DNA of 64,000 bases from positions 32,644,133 through 32,708,132 of the forward strand of contig CM059975.1 in NCBI GenBank assembly GCA_030490835.1. The letters are read 5' to 3'. The translations under genes were made by a program, and so were the position numbers. The notes under the pieces were generated by a model. The model was not told the DNA's origin. It did no database searches and worked only from the letters and a program-made list of their open reading frames with translations. Numbering within the stretch: position 1 is the first letter of the stretch; each line of letters starts with the position of its first letter. The DNA is from Annona cherimola. Taxonomy: Eukaryota > Streptophyta > Magnoliopsida > Magnoliales > Annonaceae. Below, piece by piece: positions 11,777 to 23,360 of the stretch.

Positions 11777-12510
11777 AATGCAGTTTCAAGCAGCTTAGCT
11801 TTTCTGAAAGAAAGGTAAATGGATAAAGGCCCTAGTGGTATCTCTCAAGCCTTTTTCCCTTGATATTAGTATTTTGTGACATACTGCAACATTGGGGCGA
11901 GCCATCTTCATTACAACTGTTTTTTGCAACCATACTGTAAAGCTAGCAGACTATTTCTGAAGGATCAGTTCCTGCTCAACTAGTTTGAATTGATGTAGGC
12001 TTTATTTGGAAATGATTTCAGTAACTGCAGTTTTGCTTTTGATGAACAATTGACTTATAGGTGTTGTTTGGCTATGGCTTCATGCCTTCTCAGCTAAGGA
12101 CTTAAAACAAGTAGACTTTGTGTTGGGAACCCTTATGAAAATTCTTCCCCAACATAATTGACAGACAGTAAAGCTTAGGTGGATCTAGGTGGTGGAGGCC
12201 AATAAATGGACTAGGCAATGGTTGATGGCAATGGCATGGTTGAAGATAGGTTGCTCATGATGAAGATCATTGAATGTGGATCATAACTGAAGGCTGGCCC
12301 ATGTTGAAGAAGGGCCTTTGTGATGAAAATGCCATGAAAAAGCTGGACCCGCATGTTGGACTATCACTTACAAGTTAGAATGAGCTTCGTAATAGACCAC
12401 CAGCAGTGTTGTTTGGTAAGGAGGAAAAGATGATGGGAAATCTTTTCACCCTTGTCTACCACTTTTAGGGTCTATTTTCCTAGTGTCACTGGAATGGAAT
12501 GCTCCAAACG
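11777..12510. other. RidA 3' flank, no further gene seen
   Basis: This stretch contains the RidA 3' untranslated region and flanking DNA. No canonical AATAAA was found close to the stop codon, so the polyadenylation site is not placed. No open frame or repeat could be assigned up to the MITE that begins at 12511. Confidence 0.4.
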
Positions 12511-13237
12511 TAAGGGTGCAACTCGGGTCGGTTTCGTTTGGATAGTGGTCTACTCTATCTATACCCTATTTGTAAAAGGCCTACCCTATCCTACCATTTT
12601 GTCGGTTCGGTTACTAGTATATCCTACTCTACCCATTACTCATAGGGTCGGTTCCGGTTTTAGTTCTAAATCGGTTCATTTAATACTCAAATATAATATT
12701 TTTTAAAAATTTCTATGTTATTTTAAATTATTAAAAATAATATTCATTTATGTTTTAAAATCATAAGTATATATATTATTATTTATATTATTATATAAAA
12801 ATATGAAGTATAGACCACCATGACCTAATCATTAAAACTATTAATATATTATAATCATAAGTCACAAGTAAATTTATAAGTCTTTCGGAAGTTAATGAAG
12901 TATATATAAATAACTGAACCAGTTTTATACTTCACAATGTACAAGAGTCATTTAAATTTGAATTTGTTAAAATATGTGTGCACACAAGATGTTAAAGACA
13001 AAACATAATACATGCTATATAATATATATTATACACCTAATTAACTACTTATATGAGTACCTATGCGGGTCGGTTCTGGGTATTCAATGTATCTATCATA
13101 CCCGTACCATATTTGAGGAGGCGGGTAATAATTTGTACCTTACCTATACCCATGAGTAATATTTTCTACCATACCTTACCCAAATTAGAGTCGGGTCGGT
13201 GGGTACCCATTGGTACCCTACCCAAGTTGCACTCTTA
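12511..13237 (+). mobile_element. hAT-like MITE with 8-bp target duplication
   Basis: The 727-bp element begins TAAGGGTGCAACTCGGGTCGG and ends, inverted, TAAGAGTGCAACTTGGGTAGG. Both arms are GC-rich and the core is very AT-rich. It is flanked by TCCAAACG (12503-12510) and TCCAAATG (13238-13245), an 8-bp duplication with one mismatch, as expected for hAT transposition. A 5'-matching diverged relative lies at 27261 to about 27700. No transposase is encoded. Confidence 0.8.
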
Positions 13238-13611
13238 TCCAAATGTACTGTTGCTTTGTGAGGAAGCACCAATAGGTTGCGTCTTGAAAACATGTAAATT
13301 AGTACATATATTTTTTTGATGGGTATTTGCAATTATCCAACTGTTATTACAATCAAGTTTGAGACATTCTTACAATTCTTGATGGACACTCAGGAAAATT
13401 TAGGGAGACTGCTGCCACCCACTTTCAAACCTGTGTTGATGCGGTGCTTGGCTGGACTAGGTACCACGGCGCTTCCTGGGTCGTAGCGTAAATTAGCATA
13501 TTTTTAAGCTGCATGTAAACAAAAATATATGAAACGCATGGTGTGAAGATAACACCACACGGCTAAACTTGTCCTTAAAATGATTTGATATCTTATTTAA
13601 TTACCTATCAA

Positions 13612-13613
<2 letters not shown>

Positions 13614-13646
<33 letters not shown>
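13614..13646. repeat. (TA)n microsatellite
   Basis: An uninterrupted TA dinucleotide tract of about 33 bp. A second simple repeat, (AAAAT)n, follows at about 13901-13933. The rest of 13246-14166 holds no recognisable gene. Confidence 0.9.
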
Positions 13647-13650
<4 letters not shown>

Positions 13651-14175
13651 GTCCGCGTGTGCTTGCAGTTATTATTTTTCGTTCTTCAAAAAAATTATTG
13701 TTTTTTTTATTCATCACATCACATCATTTCCTTTCCTTCATTTTTGCTTATTTTTTTTATTTCTATTTTCTTCAGCCACAAAAGTAAATGCATATTTTAG
13801 GGTTTGATTTGATAGGAACGTTGGACCTTACAGTACAAGTAACATAGTATTGCGTATTGAGCGGGGGCTTTTGGTTTTAATCGCAAATGCTTTTACAGTA
13901 AAAAAAAATAAAAATAAAAATAAAAATAAAAATTTACGAGAGATGAGCAAGGTCGTGGCTTTTGTGGCAAAAGATCTTATGAAAGCTGTAAGTGAAATCA
14001 AACGCTACCAAAGCATATGCGTGATACGTCCGGAATGCATGGCGAACAATGCGGGGGATTTAACTGGGTTACGGTCAACAGGTGGCACGGGGACCGCCCC
14101 CATTTTTGCGGAGTAAAGGTTAGGATTTTACGCTGGCCAAGCTGGTTGCATGACCTGTATAATTTGTTTAAAGAA

Positions 14176-15389
14176 GGGCGAATTTTTTATATATTAATGA
14201 ATTTTATTTATAATTCCTCTTATACTCTCGAATTTTCTAAAATTCCTCTAGTACCTATGAATTTTCAACATAATGCCACATATACCTAAGCTGTCACTAA
14301 TTGTTATGTACACGTTAATTTTTTGATTTTTTTAAAATAATTTAAAACTTTCAAAATTCCCAAATTACCCTAGCACTAGATTGCATAAGAAATCCCATTT
14401 CTTCAAAATCGCACAAGGAGCACTCTTGGATGGTGGCGACTGGCGACCACCTATACATATTACGGATTGGAAAAAATGATGATGAATGGACAACATATGG
14501 TGGTTTGAAGAAACTCAAATGATAATGGGAGACAAGACCATGCAATGAAAATGGGATAGAGTTGGTGTCATGCTCCATAGTTCCAAAATGAAAAATAGGA
14601 GTAGGGATTTTTAGAGATAGGACAAACTTTTAAAGCAGGGTTGAAAAAAATGGCCTCCTTGAAAAGAACAATGGAAACAGCAGTGGTGTACTTTTACTGC
14701 ATATTGGGTGGACGAAACAATGTTGGATGATAAAGAAACTGAAGCCGCAACAATGGTGGTGTCCGAAACGGAGGTGACGTATGTAAGATAATGTAGGGGG
14801 TTTCTGGGCATTCCCCACTACTAAAAAAAGTGGGAGACAAGGTGGAGCCACTGGAATTTTGTAGAGGGTTCCTGGGCTTCATTGCCCATTTTGCAAAATT
14901 GATCTGTCGGAGATGGTCGAGATGGGCAGCCGTGGAGAGGCAGAGCCGTGACGTGACGACGGCTGGAGAAGAAGGAACGAGCAGCAGTAGCAACAGCAAA
15001 AATCTATGAGGCGAGGAGACAATTGCCGGAAATGGGGTTGATTAGCAGCAATAGTGACAAGGAGGAGAGGCGTGCAGGCGAATGCTGGAAATAATGGAGA
15101 TTAGCAGACACGCAAGAATAAGGCCGATGGTGGAGATGCAGAGATGTAGAGAGGAGACGAGAGATGACACTTGGTCTCTTCGAATTAGGGTGAATGCGAT
15201 ACAGACATATTTTACGTAGGTGTTAAATTGGTCATTTCATCTATGGTTAAGGGTCCGACTAAACAGTCAATGACGGCTTGGGTATATATGACATTATGTT
15301 AAAAATTCGTTGCTACCGGAGAAATTTTAGAAAGTTCATGGTATAAGTGGAATTATGATAAAATTCGTGGGTACGAAAGAAATTTGCCC
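14176..15389 (+). mobile_element. Mutator-like non-autonomous element with long terminal inverted repeats
   Basis: The left end reads GGGCGAATTTTTTATATA and the right end, inverted, GGGCAAATTTCTTTCGTA. Similarity between the two arms continues for about 130 bp, through TAATTCC.CTTATAC, TTTCTAAAATT.CTC and AACATAATG.CA.ATATACC. The 9-bp flanks are TTTAAAGAA (14167-14175) and TTTAAATAA (15390-15398), with 8 of 9 bases identical. Long inverted repeats and a 9-bp duplication are the Mutator/MULE hallmark. The interior (about 14380-15190) is GC-richer than the flanks and encodes no transposase that I can recognise, so it could hold captured host sequence. Confidence 0.8.
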
Positions 15390-15398
15390 TTTAAATAA

Positions 15399-16233
15399 TG
15401 AATTGGTTGATGTGGGTTGAGCTTATCCGACCAATTGAACCAACAACCCGATCCGTTTCACTTGTTTACAATCCATAAAATAAATGAGTTAATATTTTTA
15501 ATATTTAAATTAACGAGTTATGTATAATTGTTGACAATGAAACCAATATTTAAATTAAAAATAAATATGAAAATTGATCTTTAAATTTAAGAAAATTATT
15601 AGTATGTATAATTGTTCTATCTTCTTACATATCTTTTGATTTTTTTTTTTTTTTTTTTTTGGTTAAGGCTAAATGCATCCGGGTGCATGTAACCTCAGTG
15701 CATTTGAAAAATTTTAATATAATTATTAATCTAAATATATTTAACATGTGTATTAATTTTTACTATTTCGGAGTATTTTAAATATATATTTTTGATTTCT
15801 GAAAATTAGTCATTTTTAAAAAAATTTGAAAAAAATGGGTTAAAGCACCCAGTGCATTGTATCAGATTTATTTTATTTTATTTTATTTTATTTTATTTTT
15901 TTTTAATTCAGTGCACCACAATCATGCTTAAGTAGTCATTCTATTCTCTGGCATTTAGGCCAGGAATGTGAACCCACAAGACTAAACCCCTAGTCATGAT
16001 AGATTATTAATGTTAGCTTTGTTAATTGTGTAGGATTACATTTTAAATAATTGATTATTTATATTTTTATTATTCAACCCGTTTTACCAACTTGTTAGCA
16101 ACCTATAACCTTACCGTTTGTGTTAAATAGAATAAGGCTAAAGGTTGGGATTTTTAAAAATTAGTTCTAATGAATTTGGGTCCAGATTTTTTAATCGGTT
16201 AGAGTTATGGTTAATCTCAAACATGTATAAACC
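15399..16233. other. AT-rich spacer with simple repeats and a MITE remnant
   Basis: This stretch holds a poly(T) tract (about 15639-15660), a degenerate copy of the foldback MITE family (about 15663-15871, GCATCCGGGTGCAT to CACCCAGTGCATTG) and a (TTTTA)n tract (about 15868-15902). No coding sequence was seen. Confidence 0.5.
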
Positions 16234-16273
16234 AAGTCCATTATTTTTTTTGATGGAAGGAAATACTCTATCC

Positions 16274-19200
16274 TTACTCCCTCCCAGTATGCAGGGGATT
16301 AGGGATAGAGTAATCCGAGCAGTTCATTGCCAAAAAATTGTCTGTACAAAGTTTCCCAACAATAGCTCGGGGTGGAACACCCCACCACACCCGAATGTCC
16401 TCAGAAGAGTTTACAACCAGCTCGGCTAAGGAATGAGCAACCTCGTTTCCTTGCCTCAGAACATGATGGACCAAGAAGGAAGATCTATCTCCAAGAATGG
16501 ACCTAATATCAGAGATGATCCGGCCAACCGGAGAAGTGACGGGTTCAAGATTTGACAAAAAAATACATAGGATTAGAGAATCCGTCTCAATTTGGGCACA
16601 GCAGATGTTGAGCTGGATTGCCCAGTTCAGCCCAAGTAGGAAAGCAGTAGCTTCCCTGAGAAGCGGGTCCGTCACGCTAGCTTGTCTCCACCCACACGCA
16701 GCAACAAAGGCACCCCGACAATCCCGAATGACAGCTGCACACGCATAAGCCACCAAATTCCCTTGACTACGAGCATCCACATTAATCTTGAGGGACCCAG
16801 GCTGGGGCCTCCGCCATCGGGGCACAAGTGGTCTATCCATAAATCCCGTGACGACAAGGGAATTAGTATGCCTATGTTGGCAAAGGAAGTCCGCACACCA
16901 CGCCAATGTATTTGTGAACCTTGGTTGCACCTTCTCTTCCCTGAATCTGTTTCGTATGTACCAGACTCTCCAGCAGCAGACAACAAAAAGCTTTAACTCC
17001 TCAGGTCTGTTCATCCTCACAAGCAGCTTGAAAATCTCCAAGACTGATACCCCCTGAAATGTCAACCGTGCCGCACTCCGGCACACCCCTCCCGTCGCTG
17101 CACATCTTAAAAAAAGGTGATCAATGTCTTCCACCCCATTTCTACATAGCACACACCTCGGATCAATGTCAATGCCCCTCAGATGCAAGTTTTGTAGTGT
17201 AGGGAGGGCATTCTGGATAAGTCTCCAGCCAAAGATAATGACTTTGCTTGGCAGCTTTGTTCTCCACATGGCCTTGTAACACCCCGCAAGCTCACCGGGG
17301 TCCCCGCACAAGCACAACATCCTGTATGCCGATTTGACTGTATACTGTCCGTTCGGTTCGTGCTTCCAGTACATACGGTCCTCCACATCCCCCTGGGTGA
17401 GGGATATCGCATTAATCTCCTGCCATCTCGCCTCTCCAGCCGCAGCCACCACCCGGTCCTTGATCCACGTATTGGTTCCGCCATCAATGAAATGGCTAAC
17501 CGACACACTATCCAGGATAGATAATGGGAGAGGTCCGACCTTATCCACCATAGACTCCAGCCAAGGGTCGGAAAAGAACCTCACCCGTTGCCCATTTCCA
17601 ATTCTCCATTTGCATCCCCTCAGAATCACATATCGTGCCCGTAGAATACTTTTCCAAGTAAAGGAGTTAGATTGTGTCGCTTTGCATGACCATAAATCAG
17701 AGTGTGGGAAATATCTGGCTTTTAGGACATTGTGGCAAACGGAATTAGTGCAAGATGCTAACCTCCAGACCTGTTTCGCCAGAAGTGCACAGTTGAACTT
17801 GTGGAAGTCCCTGAAGCCAAGACCGCCCGATCGTTTAGGTTTGCATACCTCCTTTCATGCCACCCAGCTCAATTTCCTTTTGCCTTCCTTATCTCCCCAC
17901 AAAAATTTACTGATCATCCCATTAAACTCCTTACAGATTGACTTGGGTAGTAAGAAGATGCTCATCGTGTACGATGGGATCGCCTGAGCCACTGCCTTAA
18001 TTAGAACCTCTTTCCCTCCCCAAGAAAGCAACCTGCCCTTCCACCCCTGAATTCGACGCCAGATGCGTTCTTTGAGGCTCTTAAAGATTCCCGCTTTGGA
18101 TCTTCCTAGCCAAGCCGGAAGGCCCAAATAATGATGGAGCTCGCAACCAGCGGAACAAGTAGGTGAATCATATCCCTCCTTGAGGAGTTGTCCATATTGC
18201 TGCTAAAAAAGACCGCCGTTTTGTCCACATTAACCACCTGGCCCGAAGAATCCCCATATTGGCCGAGAATGTCCATTAGGTTCTTGATGTCCTCCCCCTC
18301 CGCCCTAATGAATACAATTGCATCATCCGCAAACAAAAGGTGGGAAATGATTGGGCACCTCGGTTCTAGTCTGATACCACGAATAGCCCCACATCCGGTT
18401 GCATGATGGATTAAAGCGGAAAGACCCTCAGCACAGATTAGAAACAAATAAGGAGAAAGTGGGTCACCTTGCCTGAGTCCCCTGTTCGGTTGGAAGAACG
18501 GAGATTTGAAGCCGTTGACGTTTACCCGATACCGAACCGTAGATAAGCATCCCAAAATCCAGTTGATCCATTGCTGGCTGAAATTCATGGCCCCCATCAT
18601 CTGCGTGAGAAAGTTCCACTCGACTCGGTCATAGGCCTTCGACATATCTAGCTTGATAGCCATCTCATTCTTGTGCCCATATCTGCGCCTTTTAAGAGAG
18701 TGGATTGCTTCATACGCAATTAGCATGTTATCCATGATAAGTCTCCCCAGCACAAATGCACTCTGCTCATCCCCAATAATATCATGAAGGACCTCCTTGA
18801 GTCTATTTGCCAGCACCTTTGCCAATATTTTATATACCATGTTGCATAGACTGATGGGTCTGAAATGGGATAATGTTTGAGCCCCCGCCATCTTTGGTAT
18901 GAGGATTATAGTGGTGGAATTTGATTCCTCGACCAGTTGCCTTAGGCGACTCGGGTCGCATTCTTCCATAAACATCTTGCACCACTTGATTATATCGTCA
19001 CCAACAATATCCCAATGCCTTTGAAAGAACCCAGCCGACATACCATTCGGACCCGGTGCTTTCGTAGGACTCATACCTCTGATAGCTTTGGTAACTTCAA
19101 CAGACTGCAGAGGCTTGATTAGAGACAGACGTTGCGTATCAGAGAGTTTCCTTGAGATCGCATACTCCATCCATGGCGCATTCCGGGGATTGGTTGAGGA

Positions 19201-20403
19201 GAAGATATCAGAGAAATGCCTCATTGCCATCTCCAACATTTGATCCTGATCCTTGACTCACTCCCCATTGCAGTCCTTCAAAGCCTCGATGAAGTTGGTT
19301 CGGCGTCAATTAGATGCGGCCCTGTGAAAAAAACCTGTATTTTTGTCCCCCTCCCTGAGCCAATGAGCCTTTGCCCTCATCCTCCATAGCTGCTCTTCAT
19401 CTTGCAGCAATACATTGATCTGGAACTTCAATTTCTGTGCCGCTTCATCCCTCTCATCACATTGTCTCATACTCATGAAAGCTAACAGATCCCTTTGTTT
19501 TCGCTCGATCGCTCGCCGAAGATTGCCTCTCTTCCTCCTGTTCCAATTAGAAAGCTCACACCCACACCTATTGAACTTCCAATTAAGCATTTCACCTGCA
19601 GACAAAGAAGTTTAGGGATTGGATGTCCACAAATTGTTGATGATTGTGGTGGCCTCCTTATCACGGGCCCAAAACTGTTCATATCTGAACTCTCGAGGTG
19701 GTTTTCTTCTTCCTGCATTTGGGTTGAGCAGTAGCAGAATGGGACAGTAGTCGGAAGTGGGGGCCGATAAGTGAGACACTTTGGCATGAGGGAAAAGATC
19801 CAACCAACCCCGAGTGGCCAGACCTCTGTCAAGTCTTGCTTCCACCCTTTGCCTGCCCCTCCTATTATTAGACCATGTCATAATGGGGCCCGAGTAGCCC
19901 AAATCCAGTAGATTACATCTATCCACTGCATCACAAAATTGGTCCATCTGAGTTTGGGGCCTCAACCTCGCACTGCAGTACTCTCTGGGGCCCATAACTT
20001 CATTGAAATCACCCATAACAACCCAAGGGGTACTCCTTCCGGTGCTCAGCTGCTCGAGTATCTGCCAGCTAGTATGTCGTTGATGTGTTTCAGGGTGGCC
20101 GTAGAACCCCGTGAATCGCCATCCACGGAATCCAGCGTCAATATGATGGGAGGAATAGCTTTGAATATTCGCCGGGTGATCGTTGTTCCATAACAAAGCC
20201 AGACCCCCTCTCCTATTCTCTGGGTCCACAACGAAGCACCCGTCAAACATGAGTCGTCTTCGTATGCCTTCCATTTCTTTGGGAGTACACTTAGTTTCAC
20301 TGAGGAAGACCAAACAGGGAGCTTGTTTCCTGACCAAGTCAAGAAGGCTTCAAATTGCTCGTGGGTTCCCAAGCCCATGACAATTTCATGCGATGATAGC
20401 CAT
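16274..20403 (-). pseudogene. LINE-B ORF2: endonuclease, reverse transcriptase, zf-RVT, RNase H (broken)
   Basis: ORF2 spans about 1376 codons. The AP endonuclease (20337-19612) shows GDFNEVMGP, RVEARLDRGL and TSDYCP. RT (19239-18106) shows KAPGPNGM, FRPISLCN, KLDMSKAYDRVEW, GLRQGDPLSPYLF and the catalytic FADD. The zf-RVT region and RNase H domain (17629-16274) show NVDA, EATAF, IETDS and NEVAHSLAEL. In-frame stops lie at 20386-20388, 20350-20352, 19612-19614, 19306-19308, 19258-19260 and 17855-17857; a frameshift lies near 18130. Five of the six stops are TGA replacing a Trp or Arg codon. Endonuclease, RT and RNase H catalytic motifs are otherwise well preserved. Confidence 0.93.
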
Positions 20404-20404
20404 G

Positions 20405-22149
20405 TCAGTCGAGGTGGGGCTGTGAGCTTCTCACAACCTCCACCTCATCCATATTGATATTTTCTGCTTTCTTCCTCCTTTTGATTATCCCCACATGATC
20501 ATCTGAGATTTTTGATTGGTTCCTCTTTCTTCCCCTTGTTGGGCTGCCATGTGTAGCCACCCCCAAGTCCATCGCTAACCCTCTTACAGCTGTCCTCTTC
20601 CATCTGCCTCTTTTGCTCATATTCTTCTCCCTAGCACCGTGTGAACAGCTCACTCTTTCTTGGTCATTGACCTCCAACTCAACTGGGGAGCTAGAACCAG
20701 TCCAAGCAACTGCCTGCATATCTGTTTGAGTAACCATCACATCCACGAGCTGTCCAAGTTCCCCTTCATCTCCCAATGAGGGTGATTTTCCCAATTCTTT
20801 CCACCCCAACGTCCTTTCTTAGTTCCTCCCAGTAACCTCCACATGCGGATCACCCTGCTGGCAGTCATTCACCACCCGTCACTGCCCACTTGCTCCCTCT
20901 TCATGCACAGCCACCATCAAGTGGCCCCCTGCATTCCAGGAATCATCCCATATATGCTGCTGTTTTGGTTAGTATGGCTAATCATATCCCTCTGCGTGTT
21001 GGAGAGAAACTTGTGCGCCTGCCGGTTACTGAGCCTGGAATGGTTCAGCAACATGTACTCCATCTCCCCCTGTCCCTCCGGAGTCCCATCTGTTCTGGCC
21101 CTTGTCCCTTCTGGATTCGATGTCTCTGCCGGCTGGATGATTCGTGTATGGCTGACGAGTCTAGCAGTAGGGAGCTATTCCAAGTTTGGCTCATGACTCC
21201 AATTCTCCATGCTCGAGTCCCCATCCTCTAGGTTTATAGTCACCACTTGAGTCTTGACCCTCGTTGCCTCTGTGTTCTCCACCCTGCATTCGTCGTCACT
21301 TTCCTCATCCCCACAACTATTGCTTTCTGGCGAGTGATCACCTTGCTCATTCAATGATCCCCTCTTGCTTCCATCAGTTAGCCCCAGGTACTTCATAGGG
21401 ACTGCCCTATTACCATTGTAGTATTCAGTCCTTAGCTGTAGAGGTCTTACACCACATCGCAACCAGCTTCCGTAAGGCATTTCTGCCTCTGAGAGTTGTT
21501 TGGGGAGCTGAGTAGCTTTTGAGCATTCACGGTGGGGATGTCCCATAACTCCGCAAAGGTAGCAAAAGACCGGTAATTTTTCGTATTGGAAGGAAATCCA
21601 CTTCCTGTGTTGGGCCCCGACTTGGATGAACATCCCTCTTCTGAGGGGTTCCTGGCAATCGATCACCACTTTGATTTTGAGATCGGCTTCAGTTGTTACC
21701 AGGTCTGTCATCTCTTCAAATGATCTGCCAATGCTTCGTCGCAGGGTCTCCTTGTCAACAATGAACGACACCCCGCTGATATGGATCCATATCGGCGTTT
21801 TGATAAGCATAATGTGTGCAATATCCACCTCCTCCTTCAGTTCCGAAATAAGTACCAGATTTCTCTCAAATGTCCATGGGCAACCTGGCAGAATGCGAAC
21901 CATGTCTTCCTGATCCGAGAATGTCATCTGGTATAAATTCTCCCCTACCTCGGTGAAGAAGCTCGAACTGCTAATCCTCCATAGCCTCTTCATCATGTTC
22001 TTGAACAGCTCATTATTGTAGGTTTTCGACGTCCATAAGGAGCATAGGATAGCTGCTCCTCCGGTTGGTTTGATCTTCTTTAAGGCCTCCCCTGAAATGG
22101 CCAATGTTTGAAGTTCCGCTCCCAACAGGTCCCCCATGCTTGGGTTCAT
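20405..22149 (-). pseudogene. LINE-B ORF1, gag-like protein (frameshifted)
   Basis: The frame starts MNPSMGDLLGAELQTL. A DUF4283-like domain fills about residues 30-190 (KTPIWIHISG, VIDCQEPLRRGMFIQVG), and a CCHC knuckle (CYLCGVMGHPHREC) follows. The frame ends early at 21175. The hydrophilic C-terminal part reappears in a different phase at 20809-20405, ending EVVRSSQPHLD. At least one net frameshift therefore lies between about 21175 and 20809. The stop TGA at 20405-20407 is one base before the ORF2 ATG. Confidence 0.87.
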
Positions 22150-22316
22150 CCTTCCACGCTATTATCGTCCAGCTCCCCTGTTTGATCAGCTGCCTCCCTA
22201 ACCCTTTCGGATCTGATCCTCTCAGCTCCCCAGACTCCGGCGAGAACCTCACCACCCTCACCCACAGCCGAGCGCGACTAAATCGCCATTCGGTTTATAG
22301 GGGAAGTCCATTATTT

Positions 22317-22815
22317 AGTAGAGTAGGAGATGTCAATCTTTTTTTTTTTTTTTTCTTTTTTTTTTTTTTTGTGTTTACCTGGAAGGTAAGTGATAACAAT
22401 TGAAAATGTATTTGTGTGAACACATGATGACTAGGTCCAGTGAATCCAGACTAGAGAAAACGATGGTTAAAAGGTCATATCCAGGGAAAGACCCTGGTTA
22501 TTTATCTGATCGCCTCCTCCCGGTACAGTAATAATTCAATACATCTGTAATCGTTTTTTTATTTTTTAAAATTTAAATCATTTGTCATGTGTGACACATC
22601 TTATTTTATCAAGCTACTAAAAATCAATTTCGTTGTAAGTTCAAATTTTGTAAAATTAACATCTTTTGAATGTGAATTAACGTCCAAATTTTTTTGAAAA
22701 ATATACAACATGTAATTTTTGACGTCAGAAATAAATTCATAAAAATAATCATAATAAATTATTTTGACTTTTAAAAAGTATCTGAAGGCTAAAAAATTCA
22801 GGGGGTTACAGCAAG
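22317..22815. other. Spacer with poly(T) tract, no gene
   Basis: A poly(T) tract with one C interruption lies at about 22339-22370, immediately outside the LINE-B target duplication. It could be the inverted tail of another retroposon, but no matching duplication was found. No coding sequence was seen. Confidence 0.4.
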
Positions 22816-22825
22816 AATGATTCAA

Positions 22826-23008
22826 ATCATTACTCCTTGGGGCACTAATCATTTGGTTCGAAAAGGAAGATACATGTGGACGCACGGGCTATTGTTTGTC
22901 GTGTGGAACCATATGAGACAGCTATGCAAGTGGACATTGCAGGAAACCAGACAGCTCATGCGCATCTGGTGCTGTTATGATACAATGAATCCATTCAAGG
23001 CCAAAAAC

Positions 23009-23042
<34 letters not shown>

Positions 23043-23058
23043 AAAAAAAAAAAAAAAA
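22826..23058 (+). mobile_element. Short poly(A)-tailed retroposon (SINE or truncated retrocopy)
   Basis: A body of about 185 bp is followed by about 48 bp of almost pure A (from about 23011). It is flanked by the 10-bp direct repeat AATGATTCAA at 22816-22825 and 23059-23068; the first A of the right copy is ambiguous because it joins the tail. Poly(A) plus target duplication is the product of LINE-machinery retrotransposition. The body contains GGTTCGAAAAG, weakly like a tRNA B box, but no A box was found, so SINE identity is unproven. A 5'-truncated mRNA or LINE copy is the alternative. Confidence 0.65.
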
Positions 23059-23360
23059 AATGATTCAACACAGCCGGTTTTGTCATAGCTTAGATGATCA
23101 AGTCACTCACTGACTAAGGAGTATAGAGTGTTAAGGTAAAAAAGTATAGAGTTTGAAGTTAAAGGCAGTGGCTTCGTTATTATTATTATTTTTGGAATAC
23201 AGCCCTTTCAAGCATACAGTTATTCACGGTAAGTGGCTTGATAAAAAAAAAAAAAACAGCCCATTTTCAATTTAGAATATTTTTTCAAGCCTAAATTATT
23301 TATTATATTTATCTACATGGATTTATATCGTATTCTAGAAATCATATATCGAAAATTTTT

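Larger units (their letters stand above)
16247..22303 (-). mobile_element. LINE-B: full-length L1-type retrotransposon
   Basis: A complete minus-strand LINE of 6057 bp. It is flanked by a perfect 13-bp target duplication, AAGTCCATTATTT, at 16234-16246 and 22304-22316. The 3' end reads CCATC followed by a short A tail on the minus strand; the 5' end begins CCCCTATAAACCG. Order on the minus strand: leader of about 154 nt, ORF1 from 22149 to 20405, and ORF2 from 20403 to 16274. Both frames are interrupted, so it is inactive. The exact duplication shows insertion by target-primed reverse transcription without 5' truncation. Confidence 0.97.

Noticed and set aside
13850..14116. 88-codon open frame with a Lys/Asn run
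   Set aside because: The run is an (AAAAT)n microsatellite translated by chance, and the rest matches nothing known.
17334..17987. 217-codon plus-strand open frame
   Set aside because: It runs antisense through LINE-B ORF2, whose minus-strand domains are unmistakable.
22339..22370. Poly(T) tract as the tail of a minus-strand retroposon
   Set aside because: No flanking target duplication or recognisable body could be found.
22840..22870. tRNA-like B box (GGTTCGAAAAG) as proof of a tRNA-derived SINE
   Set aside because: No A box was found at the right distance, so the motif alone is not enough.
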